64,000 nt of DNA from Rhodococcus jostii NBRC 16295 (GTDB lineage: Bacteria > Actinomycetota > Actinomycetes > Mycobacteriales > Mycobacteriaceae). Position 1 is the first letter of the stretch, and every line of letters begins with the position of its first letter. The position numbers and the translations under genes were made by a program. The notes under the pieces were generated by a model, which saw only the letters and a program-made list of their open reading frames with translations, was not told the DNA's origin and did not search any database. Positions 16,352 to 24,321 of the stretch are shown here, piece after piece. The stretch is taken from the NCBI RefSeq assembly GCF_001894825.1, contig NZ_BCWY01000002.1, positions 186,001 through 250,000 of the forward strand, written 5' to 3'.

Positions 16352-17508
16352 TGCGGTGACACGAAGTCACCGATGGGGACGAATTTGCCGCCCTCGACCT
16401 GGACGCGGACCACGCTGTCGGTGCCGAGGTGGTCGTCCGCGCTGAACGTGAGCGGAGGCATCACGCCGGTGTCGAGGGTGCCGCTCGTGATTATCGCGTC
16501 GGTGACGGACTCGGACGTGATCTCGCCGTCGATACTCTCGAGGATCTGAGCGAACGCTTTCGCCGAGCCATAGGTTGCCAGCGAGTAGAAATCGGGCTTC
16601 TCGCCCGGCTTGTACTTCGCCAGTGCCTGCCGGTACTCCTCGACCTCCGGGTTGTCGGCGGTGGGCGGCAGTGTCAGCGACACGGCGCGGAATCCTTCCG
16701 CGTTCGCGCCTGCGAGATCGAGAAGGCTGTTACCGACCGTCGGGGAGTAGCCATAGCTGGGGATCTTGACACCCTGCAGGGCCGTCTCGTTGAGGTAGGC
16801 GGCGGCCTCCTGGATCGGCAGGATCGTCAGGACCGCGTCGGGTGCAGCCGAACGGATCTGGGACACGAACGGGCTGTAGTCGGTGGTACCGAGCTTGACC
16901 TCCACCGTCGAGACCTCCGCCCCGGCCTTCTCGAGTTCGGTCGTGGCGACTGCGCCCACATTCACGAACGCGGCCGGATCGTTGCGGATGATCGTGACCT
17001 TCTTGGCTCCCTCGTCGAGGGCCCACTGCGCGGCGGCGCGCGCCTGGTTCTCGTAGAGCGTCTGGCTGCCGAACAGCCCGTCCCGCGGCGGGTCGTACCA
17101 GGCGGTGGAGCCGCCGTAGGTCCCGAAGACCGGGATCTGGTTCTGTTCGAGGACGAACGGGAACGTCGCCTCCGTGGTTGCGGTGCCGTTGGCGCCGACG
17201 ATCGCGACAACGCGGTCGCGTGAGACCAGCTGTCGCGCCACCTGAATCGTCTGCTGCGGGTCGAATGCGTTGTCGACCGGAGTCCACTCGACGGGTCGAC
17301 CGTGGATCCCCCCTGCGTCGTTGAGCTGATCGAAGAACGCTTGGGTACCGGCCTCCTGAGGAAGACCCCCCGACGCCTGCGGGCCCGAAAGGGGAAGCCA
17401 GGCGCCGAGTTTGATCGGGCCGCCCGCATCGCCGTCGCCGGCTTGCGTTCCGCAGGCTGTCAAGGTCGTGGCGAGGACCACGCCGACCGTGAGAAGAATT
17501 TTCCGCAC
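16348..17508 (-). CDS. Branched-chain amino acid-type ABC substrate-binding lipoprotein (LivK family)
   Basis: A 386-residue lipoprotein with a clear signal peptide ending in the lipobox LTAC near residue 19. The mature part has the type I periplasmic-binding start IKLGAWLPLSGPQASGGLP, a mid-protein AIVGANGTATTEATFPF and DPAAFVNVGAVA, as in HAAT-family binding proteins. GTG 17508 is chosen because AGGAG lies five bases upstream. It is transcribed alone, facing away from the FAD dehydrogenase gene, and should supply the LivH/LivMGF importer. In catabolic clusters such proteins often bind aromatic or other carboxylic acids. The ligand is not predictable from sequence. Confidence 0.9.
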   Translation of the reverse strand: MRKILLTVGVVLATTLTACGTQAGDGDAGGPIKLGAWLPLSGPQASGGLPQEAGTQAFFDQLNDAGGIHGRPVEWTPVDNAFDPQQTIQVARQLVSRDRVVAIVGANGTATTEATFPFVLEQNQIPVFGTYGGSTAWYDPPRDGLFGSQTLYENQARAAAQWALDEGAKKVTIIRNDPAAFVNVGAVATTELEKAGAEVSTVEVKLGTTDYSPFVSQIRSAAPDAVLTILPIQEAAAYLNETALQGVKIPSYGYSPTVGNSLLDLAGANAEGFRAVSLTLPPTADNPEVEEYRQALAKYKPGEKPDFYSLATYGSAKAFAQILESIDGEITSESVTDAIITSGTLDTGVMPPLTFSADDHLGTDSVVRVQVEGGKFVPIGDFVSPQ

Positions 17509-17520
17509 ATCCACTCCTTG

Positions 17521-17534
17521 AATCGAGTTCAGTT
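17521..17534. promoter_or_regulatory. Candidate TetR operator before the LivK gene
   Basis: AATCGAGTTCAGTT within TTGAATCGAGTTCAGTTCAA, a 20-bp near-palindrome with two mismatches to the cluster consensus. It sits 13 bases upstream of the GTG start. Confidence 0.7.
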
Positions 17535-17624
17535 CAATGAATGCTATAGGGGAACGGTTGTGTCGGCAATCACATTCCTCGGGCGATGTGACGACTCGAG
17601 GAAACCGGCCCGGGGCATTACTTG

Positions 17625-17638
17625 AACTGACTTCAGTT
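17625..17638. promoter_or_regulatory. Candidate TetR operator before the FAD dehydrogenase gene
   Basis: AACTGACTTCAGTT, preceded by TTG, has two perfect 6-bp half-sites around CT. It lies 61 bases before the ATG at 17699. With the 17521 copy it serves the divergent pair. Confidence 0.72.
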
Positions 17639-17698
17639 GAGGGGATACGGTGTCTCCGGTAGTGCAATCTGCTTGTCGAAGGGGATGAGGAGCACCAG

Positions 17699-19027
17699 AT
17701 GCCAGAAATCGAAACCGACGTACTCGTCATCGGCGCCGGAATGGCAGGGTTGACTGCGGCAGCGCGGGCGGCGACCAGCGGACGATCGGTCGTCGTCGTC
17801 GAGAAGTCGGCGGCGATCGGCGGGTCCGCCCAGTTCGCCGGATATGCCTGGACCGCGCCTTCGCATGACGTCATGGACGAGGTCAATCCGGACGGTGACC
17901 CGGCGCTACGTCGAGCGCTCGTCGACGGGTTTTCCGACGGGATAGCCTGGATCCGGTCACTCGGCGTCGACTGCGCGGACGCGGTGACCGTTCTGCGCTA
18001 CGGCACCGGCCATCAGTTCGACACGAATCGGTACATCGACGAGTGCCGTCGGCGAATCAGAAGGCACGGCGGTGAGCTGCACACGAGCGCAGAGACCCTG
18101 TCGCTGCTCACGCTGGACAGTGGAGTCGTCGGGGCCCGGGTGTGGCTCTCGGACGGTACCGAATGCGAAATACGGTCCCAGGCGACGATTCTCGCGACCG
18201 GCGGATTTCAGGCGAGTCCCGAATTGGCCGCCGCGCACATCCACCCCGCGGCAACCGGGATGCAACTGCGCTCCAATCCCGCCAGCGCGGGAGACGGACT
18301 ACGCCTGGCCGAATCCGTCGGCGCGGCAACCGGCACCAATCGGTCCGGCTTCTACGGCCACCTCGTACCGACGGGCGTTCGCTTCCGCGACCCGTCGGAT
18401 TTTGTCGCGCTGTCGCTCTACTACAGCGAGCACGCGCTGCTGTTCAACCTCGACAACCGTCGTTTCACCGATGAGACCGTCGGGGACCACCTGACCACGA
18501 TGGACCTGCTCGAGCAGCCCGAGTCGCGAGGGCTGCTCGTCGCCGATGCACGGGTCTACCGCGAATGGATCACCGGCAGCTACGTCGAAGGCGCCGACTC
18601 GCTCGACAAGTTCGACCTCGCGCAGCGCCGGGGTGGGCGATGTGGAATCGCCGAGAACCTCGACGAATTCGCCTACCTTCCCGAGGAGTGGGGCTACGAC
18701 GGCGCCGCGATCGCGAATCAGATCCGGTCTCTCGACGCGGCCGGTACGGAGGGGCAGCCTCCGCGTCGCTTCGATTCGACACCGCTCGACGAGGGTCCGT
18801 ATTACCTCGTCGAGGCGTGCCCGGCTCTGACATTCCCGTTCCACGGCATCCGCATCGACGAGCACGGCCGTGTCCTCGACTCGGCGGGCGGCACGATCAG
18901 CGGACTGTTCGCTGCGGGATCGGACACCGGCGGACTCTACAACCGGGCGTACACCGGAGGCATCGCCCCCGCCCTGGTGTTCGGCCTGGCCGCCGCGGAC
19001 TTCACCGCCCCTGTGAGTACTTGTTAA
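17699..19027 (+). CDS. FAD-dependent dehydrogenase (fumarate reductase/ketosteroid dehydrogenase superfamily)
   Basis: A 442-residue flavoprotein. The N-terminal dinucleotide fold VLVIGAGMAGLTAAARAA is followed by VVEKSAAIGGSAQFAG. The late FAD-contact motif GLFAAGSDTGGLYNRAYTGG and the catalytic-region LVEACPALTFPFHGIRID fit the fumarate reductase/3-ketosteroid delta-1-dehydrogenase superfamily. It is shorter than KstD enzymes (about 510-560 residues), so steroid dehydrogenation is not claimed. Members oxidise or reduce C-C bonds next to a carbonyl. ATG 17699 follows a GAGGAG box. Its last codons and TAA stop lie in the left arm of the palindrome at 19008-19057, giving the tail VSTC. Confidence 0.85.
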   Translation: MPEIETDVLVIGAGMAGLTAAARAATSGRSVVVVEKSAAIGGSAQFAGYAWTAPSHDVMDEVNPDGDPALRRALVDGFSDGIAWIRSLGVDCADAVTVLRYGTGHQFDTNRYIDECRRRIRRHGGELHTSAETLSLLTLDSGVVGARVWLSDGTECEIRSQATILATGGFQASPELAAAHIHPAATGMQLRSNPASAGDGLRLAESVGAATGTNRSGFYGHLVPTGVRFRDPSDFVALSLYYSEHALLFNLDNRRFTDETVGDHLTTMDLLEQPESRGLLVADARVYREWITGSYVEGADSLDKFDLAQRRGGRCGIAENLDEFAYLPEEWGYDGAAIANQIRSLDAAGTEGQPPRRFDSTPLDEGPYYLVEACPALTFPFHGIRIDEHGRVLDSAGGTISGLFAAGSDTGGLYNRAYTGGIAPALVFGLAAADFTAPVSTC

Positions 19028-19057
19028 CCGCCCGCGGTTAACAAGTACTCACAGGGG
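19008..19057. terminator. 24-bp-arm palindrome: combined stop codon and terminator, copy B
   Basis: Perfect 24-bp arms (19008-19031 and 19034-19057) around CC. The inner 22 bp of each arm match copy A at 11819-11864; only the two loop bases differ. The stop of the FAD dehydrogenase (19025-19027) and the stop of the convergent ArsR gene (19051-19049) both fall inside. Confidence 0.85.
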
Positions 19058-19522
19058 GTGTTCCCCGACATCGGCGGCGGCCAGGGTGATGACCAGCAGC
19101 GGCACGACCTTCGCCGCCGGGATGCGGTAGTGGTTCCTCGACTCCTGCTCGACGATGCGCGCCCCGCTGAGGGCGCGCAGATGGTGGTAGAGCTGCCCGG
19201 GCGAGGACAGCCCGACTGCGGTCTGCAGTTCCGCCGCGCCGGCGGGACCGCGCAGTAATGTGCGGACGATTTCGAGGCGGGTCGGATGTCCCAGGGCGGC
19301 CAGGACATTCGACACTGCGGTGGGGGACAGGTCGAGGGTGGCGCCGGCGTCGTAGCGGATCGTCCACTGGATGTCGCCGCCCAGGTCGACGGTTCCCTGA
19401 TACCCGATCTGGCCGATGCTCTCGCCGGAATCGGCTGTCGGGGATTCGGCGGACGTGGCCGATTCGAGGGCGTGGACTCGCGCCTCGAGGTCGGCGAGCC
19501 GGGCGTCGTACTCGTCGTTCAC
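19049..19522 (-). CDS. ArsR-type winged-helix regulator
   Basis: A 157-residue protein. The N-terminal third is charged (DARLADLEARVHALES, possibly a short coiled coil), then a small beta-rich stretch with GDIQWTIRYD. Next comes an ArsR-like winged helix: VLAALGHPTRLEIVRTLLRG, ELQTAVGLSSPGQLYHHLRA and NHYRIPAAKVV. No metal-binding cysteine pair is seen, so it is not an obvious metal sensor. The GTG start overlaps the stop of the beta-lactamase-fold lipoprotein gene (GTGA, 19519-19522), so the two are coupled and the regulator may report on a cell-wall or small-molecule signal. The stop lies in the palindrome shared with the convergent gene. Confidence 0.82.
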   Translation of the reverse strand: MNDEYDARLADLEARVHALESATSAESPTADSGESIGQIGYQGTVDLGGDIQWTIRYDAGATLDLSPTAVSNVLAALGHPTRLEIVRTLLRGPAGAAELQTAVGLSSPGQLYHHLRALSGARIVEQESRNHYRIPAAKVVPLLVITLAAADVGEHPL

Positions 19523-20604
19523 ACGGCACAACTTAACTGCGATGTCGTGTCGGGTTCGGTCATCGCCTCGAGAAGCAGCTGCTGGTGCGCGAAGTTCCCG
19601 CCGATGACGTTCCGGTAGTCCTCGCTCGACAGGTTCGACGTCAGCAGCACGGCGGTGGCGACGGTGCCGTCGGGGCGCCGGATCGTCATCGCTTCGGTGA
19701 CGACGCCGGGGAGGTTGCCGCCCTTGAAACCCAATCCGTCGAGACCGGGCGGCGCGGGCTGCCATTCGAGACGTTCCCGCGCGACGTCGGAGCCGGGGCC
19801 GAAGTCGCCGCTCGCGATCGCGCGGTGCAGCGAGGCCAGACCCGCGGCCGAACCCGTCACTCCGGACTCCTCCACCCGGGCGCTGACCGACGCAAAGTCG
19901 TCGCCGGGCGACATTCGCATCACCTGGGCGCGGTAGGCGGGGTCGTGGGCGTAGCGCTGGGCGGCCTCCCACCGAGCATCCCGCGACAGTCCCGGATCGA
20001 GGAGGGCGATGGTCGAGCCCAGCAGGGTCGGTGCCTCGAGGTCGGTCCAGCCGCCCTGCGCGGCGGCGTCGACGAGGGCGTCGTCGCCGAGCCGGTCGCG
20101 CAGATAGTCGGGGACGGCGTTGTCGCTCTCCTGGATCATCGCGGTCACCATCTGGTCGAGCGGGACCGCGGCGTTCGGATCCGTGACCCCGAGCCGCTGC
20201 AGGGCCCGCGGGTGTGCGCCGCCGTCGGTGTTCGGGAGGTACCACCGTTCCCACTCGGTCAGTGGCACCGGCTCGGCCGGGTCCAGTTCGCCGGCCGCGA
20301 CGGCCCGCGCGTAGGCGGCGAGGTGCACCACCTTGATCGCGGACGCCAGGGGGGCGGTGTCGCCGGAGCGGTGCTCGACGGTTCGGCCGCGACCGTCGTC
20401 GACGAAGAATGCGACGTCGTCGGGGTGGGAGCCGACGTACCCGACCCACCCGGAGGCCGTCGTGATGTCGGCGGGCGGCAGCGGTGCGCACACGGCCGGA
20501 GCCTCCGGTTCGCCTTGCCGGTCTGTGGAGTCGTCGGCGCTACACGCGCCCAGGCTCACCGCCACCGCGACCGTTGCTGTGATCGTGCTCAGCTTCCTGG
20601 CCAT
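19519..20604 (-). CDS. Class A beta-lactamase-like serine hydrolase lipoprotein
   Basis: A 361-residue lipoprotein (lipobox SLGAC near residue 21) of the serine beta-lactamase/PBP fold. Active-site elements are SAIK near residue 88 (S-x2-K), ESDN near 160 (the SDN motif) and FKGGN late in the chain, a KTG variant with Gly for Thr. The omega-loop Glu of true class A enzymes could not be identified. With the altered third motif, an esterase or peptidase role, or a wide family beta-lactamase, are all possible. Its own promoter lies in the 138-bp region shared with purD; it is followed by an overlapping ArsR gene. Confidence 0.82.
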   Translation of the reverse strand: MARKLSTITATVAVAVSLGACSADDSTDRQGEPEAPAVCAPLPPADITTASGWVGYVGSHPDDVAFFVDDGRGRTVEHRSGDTAPLASAIKVVHLAAYARAVAAGELDPAEPVPLTEWERWYLPNTDGGAHPRALQRLGVTDPNAAVPLDQMVTAMIQESDNAVPDYLRDRLGDDALVDAAAQGGWTDLEAPTLLGSTIALLDPGLSRDARWEAAQRYAHDPAYRAQVMRMSPGDDFASVSARVEESGVTGSAAGLASLHRAIASGDFGPGSDVARERLEWQPAPPGLDGLGFKGGNLPGVVTEAMTIRRPDGTVATAVLLTSNLSSEDYRNVIGGNFAHQQLLLEAMTEPDTTSQLSCAV

Positions 20605-20742
20605 GAAGAAGGTCCCCTTACCTGGTTCAATTCGATAATTCGGAATTGCGGAATTCTAGAAGAACGGTAACCCGAACCGGCGGGACTGTCGAGACCGCAC
20701 GCTCCGAACATCCCCTTCGGGGCGGCCCGTAGGCTGACACCC

Positions 20743-21996
20743 GTGCGCGTACTCGTTATCGGCTCCGGAGCCCGTGAACATGCCCTCCTTCTCGCCCTCG
20801 CTCGCGATCCGGGTGTCAGTGCCCTGATGTGCGCGCCCGGCAACGCCGGGATCGGCAAGATCGCCGAGCAGCATCCCGTCGACATCGCGTCCGGGGAGGC
20901 GGTGGCAGCACTCGCGAAGAAGCTCGACGCAGACCTCGTCGTGGTCGGCCCCGAGGTTCCGCTGGTGCTGGGTGTCGCGGACGCCGTCCGCGCGGCGGGC
21001 ATCGCCTGCTTCGGCCCGTCCGCCGACGCCGCGCGCATCGAGGGTTCCAAGGCGTTCGCCAAGGACGTCATGGCCGCCGCCGGTGTGAAGACCGCACACA
21101 GCGAGATCGTCGACACCCCCGCCAAGCTGGACGAGGCGCTGGACCGCTTCGGGCCCAACTGGGTGGTCAAAGACGACGGCCTCGCGGCAGGCAAGGGCGT
21201 CGTGGTCACCACCGATCGGGACGCCGCCCGCGACCACGCGGCCGAACTCCTCGAGAACGGTCACCCCGTCCTCCTCGAATCCTTCCTCGACGGTCCCGAG
21301 GTGTCGCTGTTCTGCGTCGTCGACGGCGAGACCGTCGTGCCGCTGCTGCCCGCGCAGGATCACAAGCGCGTCGGTGACGGCGACACGGGACCCAACACCG
21401 GCGGGATGGGCGCCTACACGCCGCTGCCGTGGTTACCCGAGCAGACCGTCACGCAGATCGTCGACGACGTGGTGAAGCCGGTCGCGGCCGAACTCGTCGC
21501 CCGCGGCAGTGCCTTCAGTGGCCTGCTGTACGCAGGGCTGGCGATCGGCAAGGACGGCCCGGCTGTGGTCGAATTCAACTGCCGATTCGGCGACCCCGAG
21601 ACCCAGGCGGTGCTCGCGCTGCTGAAGAGCCCGCTCGGCGCACTGCTGAACGCGGCGGCCACCGGAACGCTCGATCAGGTCGCGCCGCTCGAATGGCAGG
21701 ACGGCTCGGCGGTGACCGTCGTGGTCGCGGCCGAGCACTACCCGGCCACGCCGCGCACCGGCGACGTGATCACCGGTGCCGACGGTGACGGCGTCCTGCA
21801 TGCGGGCACCAAGCTCGTCGACGATCAGGTGGTCTCCGCCGGCGGACGTGTGCTCAGCGTGGTCGGAGTCGGAGGCGACCTCAACGAGGCGCGCGCGGAT
21901 GCGTACTCCAAGATCTCCGCGATCAAGCTGCCGGGCAGCCACTTCCGCAAGGACATCGGCCTTGCCGCCGTCGAGGGACGTATCGCGCTCCCCTGA
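20743..21996 (+). CDS. purD: Phosphoribosylamine-glycine ligase (GARS)
   Basis: A 417-residue enzyme of standard length for GARS, which joins glycine to phosphoribosylamine with ATP in the second step of de novo purine synthesis. Typical segments are [19 protein letters not shown] at the start, [10 protein letters not shown] (ATP-grasp loop), [11 protein letters not shown] and [13 protein letters not shown] with metal ligands. Start is GTG 20743. It is transcribed alone; purB (31 kb) and purC (55.3 kb) lie farther along, a dispersed arrangement with unrelated genes in between. Confidence 0.97.
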   Translation: MRVLVIGSGAREHALLLALARDPGVSALMCAPGNAGIGKIAEQHPVDIASGEAVAALAKKLDADLVVVGPEVPLVLGVADAVRAAGIACFGPSADAARIEGSKAFAKDVMAAAGVKTAHSEIVDTPAKLDEALDRFGPNWVVKDDGLAAGKGVVVTTDRDAARDHAAELLENGHPVLLESFLDGPEVSLFCVVDGETVVPLLPAQDHKRVGDGDTGPNTGGMGAYTPLPWLPEQTVTQIVDDVVKPVAAELVARGSAFSGLLYAGLAIGKDGPAVVEFNCRFGDPETQAVLALLKSPLGALLNAAATGTLDQVAPLEWQDGSAVTVVVAAEHYPATPRTGDVITGADGDGVLHAGTKLVDDQVVSAGGRVLSVVGVGGDLNEARADAYSKISAIKLPGSHFRKDIGLAAVEGRIALP

Positions 21997-22021
21997 CGTC
22001 GAACCACTCCTGTGACCGACG

Positions 22022-22056
22022 GGCGTGCACCCCTGGAATTTCCAGGGGTGCACGCC
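22022..22056. terminator. Strong bidirectional terminator after purD
   Basis: Perfect 17-bp arms (22022-22038 and 22040-22056) around a single T, followed by TTTA, between purD and the convergent SDR gene. Confidence 0.85.
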
Positions 22057-22067
22057 TTTACGTCACG

Positions 22068-22820
22068 TCACCGGGCAGTCCAGCCTCCGTCGATCGTGTA
22101 GGACGCGCCGGTCACCATGCCGGCGTCGTCGGACGCGATCCAGGCGACGAGGGACGCCACCTCCGACGGTTCCACCAGCCGTTTGATCGCGCTCTCGGTG
22201 AGCATGACCTTCTCGAGCACGTCGGACTCGCTGATGCCGTGAACCTGCGCCTGATCCGCGATCTGCTTCTGCACCAACGGTGTCAGCACGTATCCGGGGT
22301 TGACGCAGTTGCTGGTGACCCCGTGCGGACCGCCCTCGAGCGCCGTCACCTTCGACAGCCCCTCGAGGCCGTGCTTGGCGGTGACGTACGCGGCCTTGAA
22401 CGCCGACGCGCGGAGTCCGTGGACGGATGAGACGTTGATGATGCGCCCGAATCCCGCGGCATACATGTGCGGCAACGCGGCGCGGATCAGCAGGAACGGT
22501 GCCTCGACCATCAGCTTCTGGATGCGCCGGAAGTCCTCGGGGCGGAATTCCTCGATGGGACTGATGGTCTGGATGCCGGCATTGTTGACGAGGATGTCGG
22601 TCTCGAGTCGCAGCTCGGTGAGCTGGTCGGTGTCGAGGAGGTCGACGTGCCATGCGGTGCCGTCGATTTCGTCGGCGAGCGTCTTGGCGGCCACGTCGTC
22701 GAGGTCGGCGACCGTGACGTGTGCTCCGCGCGCCGCCAGAGTCCGGGCGCAGGCTGCGCCGATCCCGCTGGCGCCGCCGGTGACGAGGGCCGTACGTCCG
22801 GCCAGATTCTGCTCCGTCAT
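22068..22820 (-). CDS. 3-hydroxybutyrate dehydrogenase-like SDR
   Basis: A 250-residue SDR with TGGASGIG, VADLDD, NNAGIQ, NVSSVHG and Y-x3-K in AAYVTAKHGL, and a C-terminus DGGWTAR. The stretch VNPGYVLTPLVQKQI with AQVHGISE is close to D-3-hydroxybutyrate dehydrogenases, which interconvert 3-hydroxybutyrate and acetoacetate with NAD. The ATG overlaps the transporter stop (ATGA), so carrier and enzyme are made together, fitting uptake and oxidation of a hydroxy acid. The substrate assignment rests on family resemblance. Confidence 0.85.
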   Translation of the reverse strand: MTEQNLAGRTALVTGGASGIGAACARTLAARGAHVTVADLDDVAAKTLADEIDGTAWHVDLLDTDQLTELRLETDILVNNAGIQTISPIEEFRPEDFRRIQKLMVEAPFLLIRAALPHMYAAGFGRIINVSSVHGLRASAFKAAYVTAKHGLEGLSKVTALEGGPHGVTSNCVNPGYVLTPLVQKQIADQAQVHGISESDVLEKVMLTESAIKRLVEPSEVASLVAWIASDDAGMVTGASYTIDGGWTAR

Positions 22821-24190
22821 GCCGGGGCTCCCGCCTTCTCGTCGGCGAGGATCCGTGCGTCGGCCGCGTCGATCGATTCGAGCGAGATGCCCTTGGTTTC
22901 CCGGGCGACGATGACGGCGACGACGGTGACCAGGCAGGCGATCGCCAGGTAGATCGCGATCGGCACGGACGAGTCGTACTTGCTGAGCAGACTGGCCGCG
23001 ATGATCGGCGCCAGCGAACCGGCCACGATCGACGTCACCTGGTAGCCGAGGGAGACACCCGAGTACCGCATGCGGGTCGGGAACATCTCGGCCATGATCG
23101 CCGGCTGGCCGGCGTACATGAAGGCGTGGAACACGAGGCCGATGATGATCGCTCCGAGGATGACAGCGTTGTGCCCGCTGTTCATCATCGGGAAGGCGAA
23201 GAAGCCCCAGGTGCCCGCGGTCAGCGCGCCGATCATGTAGACGGGCCGGCGGCCGATGGTGTCGGAGAGGCGCCCGACGAGCGGGATCACCGCGAAGTGC
23301 ACGGCGTGCGCGATCAGCATCCACCAGAGGATCTGCGCGGTGTCCGTGTGAACGACCACCTTGAGGTAGGTGATCGAGAATGTGACCACCAGGTAGTACA
23401 TGACGTTCTCGCCGAAACGCAGGCCCATCGCCGTCAGCACGCCGCGCGGGTAGCGCTTGAGCACCTCGAAGACGCTGAACGACGTCTCCTTGATGTGCTC
23501 CGCTTCCTTCTGCGCCTGGATGAAGATCGGGGCGTCCGTCACCTTGGTGCGGATGTAGTAGCCGACGAGGACGATCACGGCCGACAGCCAGAACGCGACG
23601 CGCCAGCCCCAGCTCAGGAACGCCGCATCGGACAGCGTCGTCGTCAGGATCAGCAGGACGACGGTCGCGACGAGGTTGCCCGCAGGCACTCCGGCCTGCG
23701 GCCACGACGACCAGAAGCCGCGGGACTTGTTCGGGCTGTGCTCGGCCACCAGCAGCACCGCGCCACCCCACTCGCCGCCGACGGCGAATCCCTGGATGAA
23801 GCGGAGCGTGACGAGCAGGGCGGGGGCCCAGTAGCCGATCTGGCCGTAGGTGGGCAGACAGCCCATCAGGAACGTGGCCGCGCCGACGAGGAGGAGGCTG
23901 AACTGGAGGAGTTGCTTGCGGCCGAACTTGTCGCCGAAGTGACCGAAGACGATGCCGCCGAGAGGCCGGGCGACGAAGCCCACGGCGTAGGTGACGAACG
24001 CCGCGATGATCGCGTCGAGTTCGTTGCCCCCGGCCGCGAAGAAGACCTTGCTGAACACCAGCGTCGCCGCGGTGCCGTAGAGGAAGAACTCGTACCACTC
24101 GACGACGGTGCCGGCCATGGACGCGCCGACCACCTTCTTCAGCCCGGACGGCGGGGCTTCCTTCACGTGCGCGGTTTCGTCGACGCTCAT
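22817..24190 (-). CDS. MHS-family metabolite:proton symporter (MFS)
   Basis: A 457-residue major-facilitator carrier with 12 predicted membrane segments. MHS-subfamily signatures are VEWYEFFLYG near residue 28 and RPLGGIVFGHFGDKFGRK. Relatives carry shikimate, alpha-ketoglutarate, proline/betaine or other organic acids. ATG 24190 is preceded by GAGGAG; longer upstream starts would run into the operator region. Paired with the 3-hydroxybutyrate dehydrogenase-like SDR, it probably imports a short hydroxy or keto acid. A LysR gene is divergent. Confidence 0.9.
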   Translation of the reverse strand: MSVDETAHVKEAPPSGLKKVVGASMAGTVVEWYEFFLYGTAATLVFSKVFFAAGGNELDAIIAAFVTYAVGFVARPLGGIVFGHFGDKFGRKQLLQFSLLLVGAATFLMGCLPTYGQIGYWAPALLVTLRFIQGFAVGGEWGGAVLLVAEHSPNKSRGFWSSWPQAGVPAGNLVATVVLLILTTTLSDAAFLSWGWRVAFWLSAVIVLVGYYIRTKVTDAPIFIQAQKEAEHIKETSFSVFEVLKRYPRGVLTAMGLRFGENVMYYLVVTFSITYLKVVVHTDTAQILWWMLIAHAVHFAVIPLVGRLSDTIGRRPVYMIGALTAGTWGFFAFPMMNSGHNAVILGAIIIGLVFHAFMYAGQPAIMAEMFPTRMRYSGVSLGYQVTSIVAGSLAPIIAASLLSKYDSSVPIAIYLAIACLVTVVAVIVARETKGISLESIDAADARILADEKAGAPA

Positions 24191-24262
24191 CTGTCGCTCC
24201 TCGTTACACTCCGTACCCCGTTGTGACTGGGGACACAGTTCATTGGTCCTGCCGAGTATTGA

Positions 24263-24318
24263 TGCATATTTGTGCGCACACAATGACGCAACCTGCAGTC
24301 GGCATGTGCAAATATGCA
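24263..24318. promoter_or_regulatory. Inverted repeat in the LysR/MHS divergent region
   Basis: TGCATATTTG (24263-24272) and its exact inverse CAAATATGCA (24309-24318) lie 36 bases apart between the divergent transporter and LysR genes. This fits paired half-sites for the adjacent LysR protein; the right copy ends just before the LysR ATG. Confidence 0.6.
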
Positions 24319-24321
24319 GAA

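Noticed and set aside
17699-19027. 3-ketosteroid delta-1-dehydrogenase (kstD)
   Set aside because: Same superfamily, but the protein is clearly shorter and no other steroid-ring gene lies in the cluster, so the specific name is not supported.
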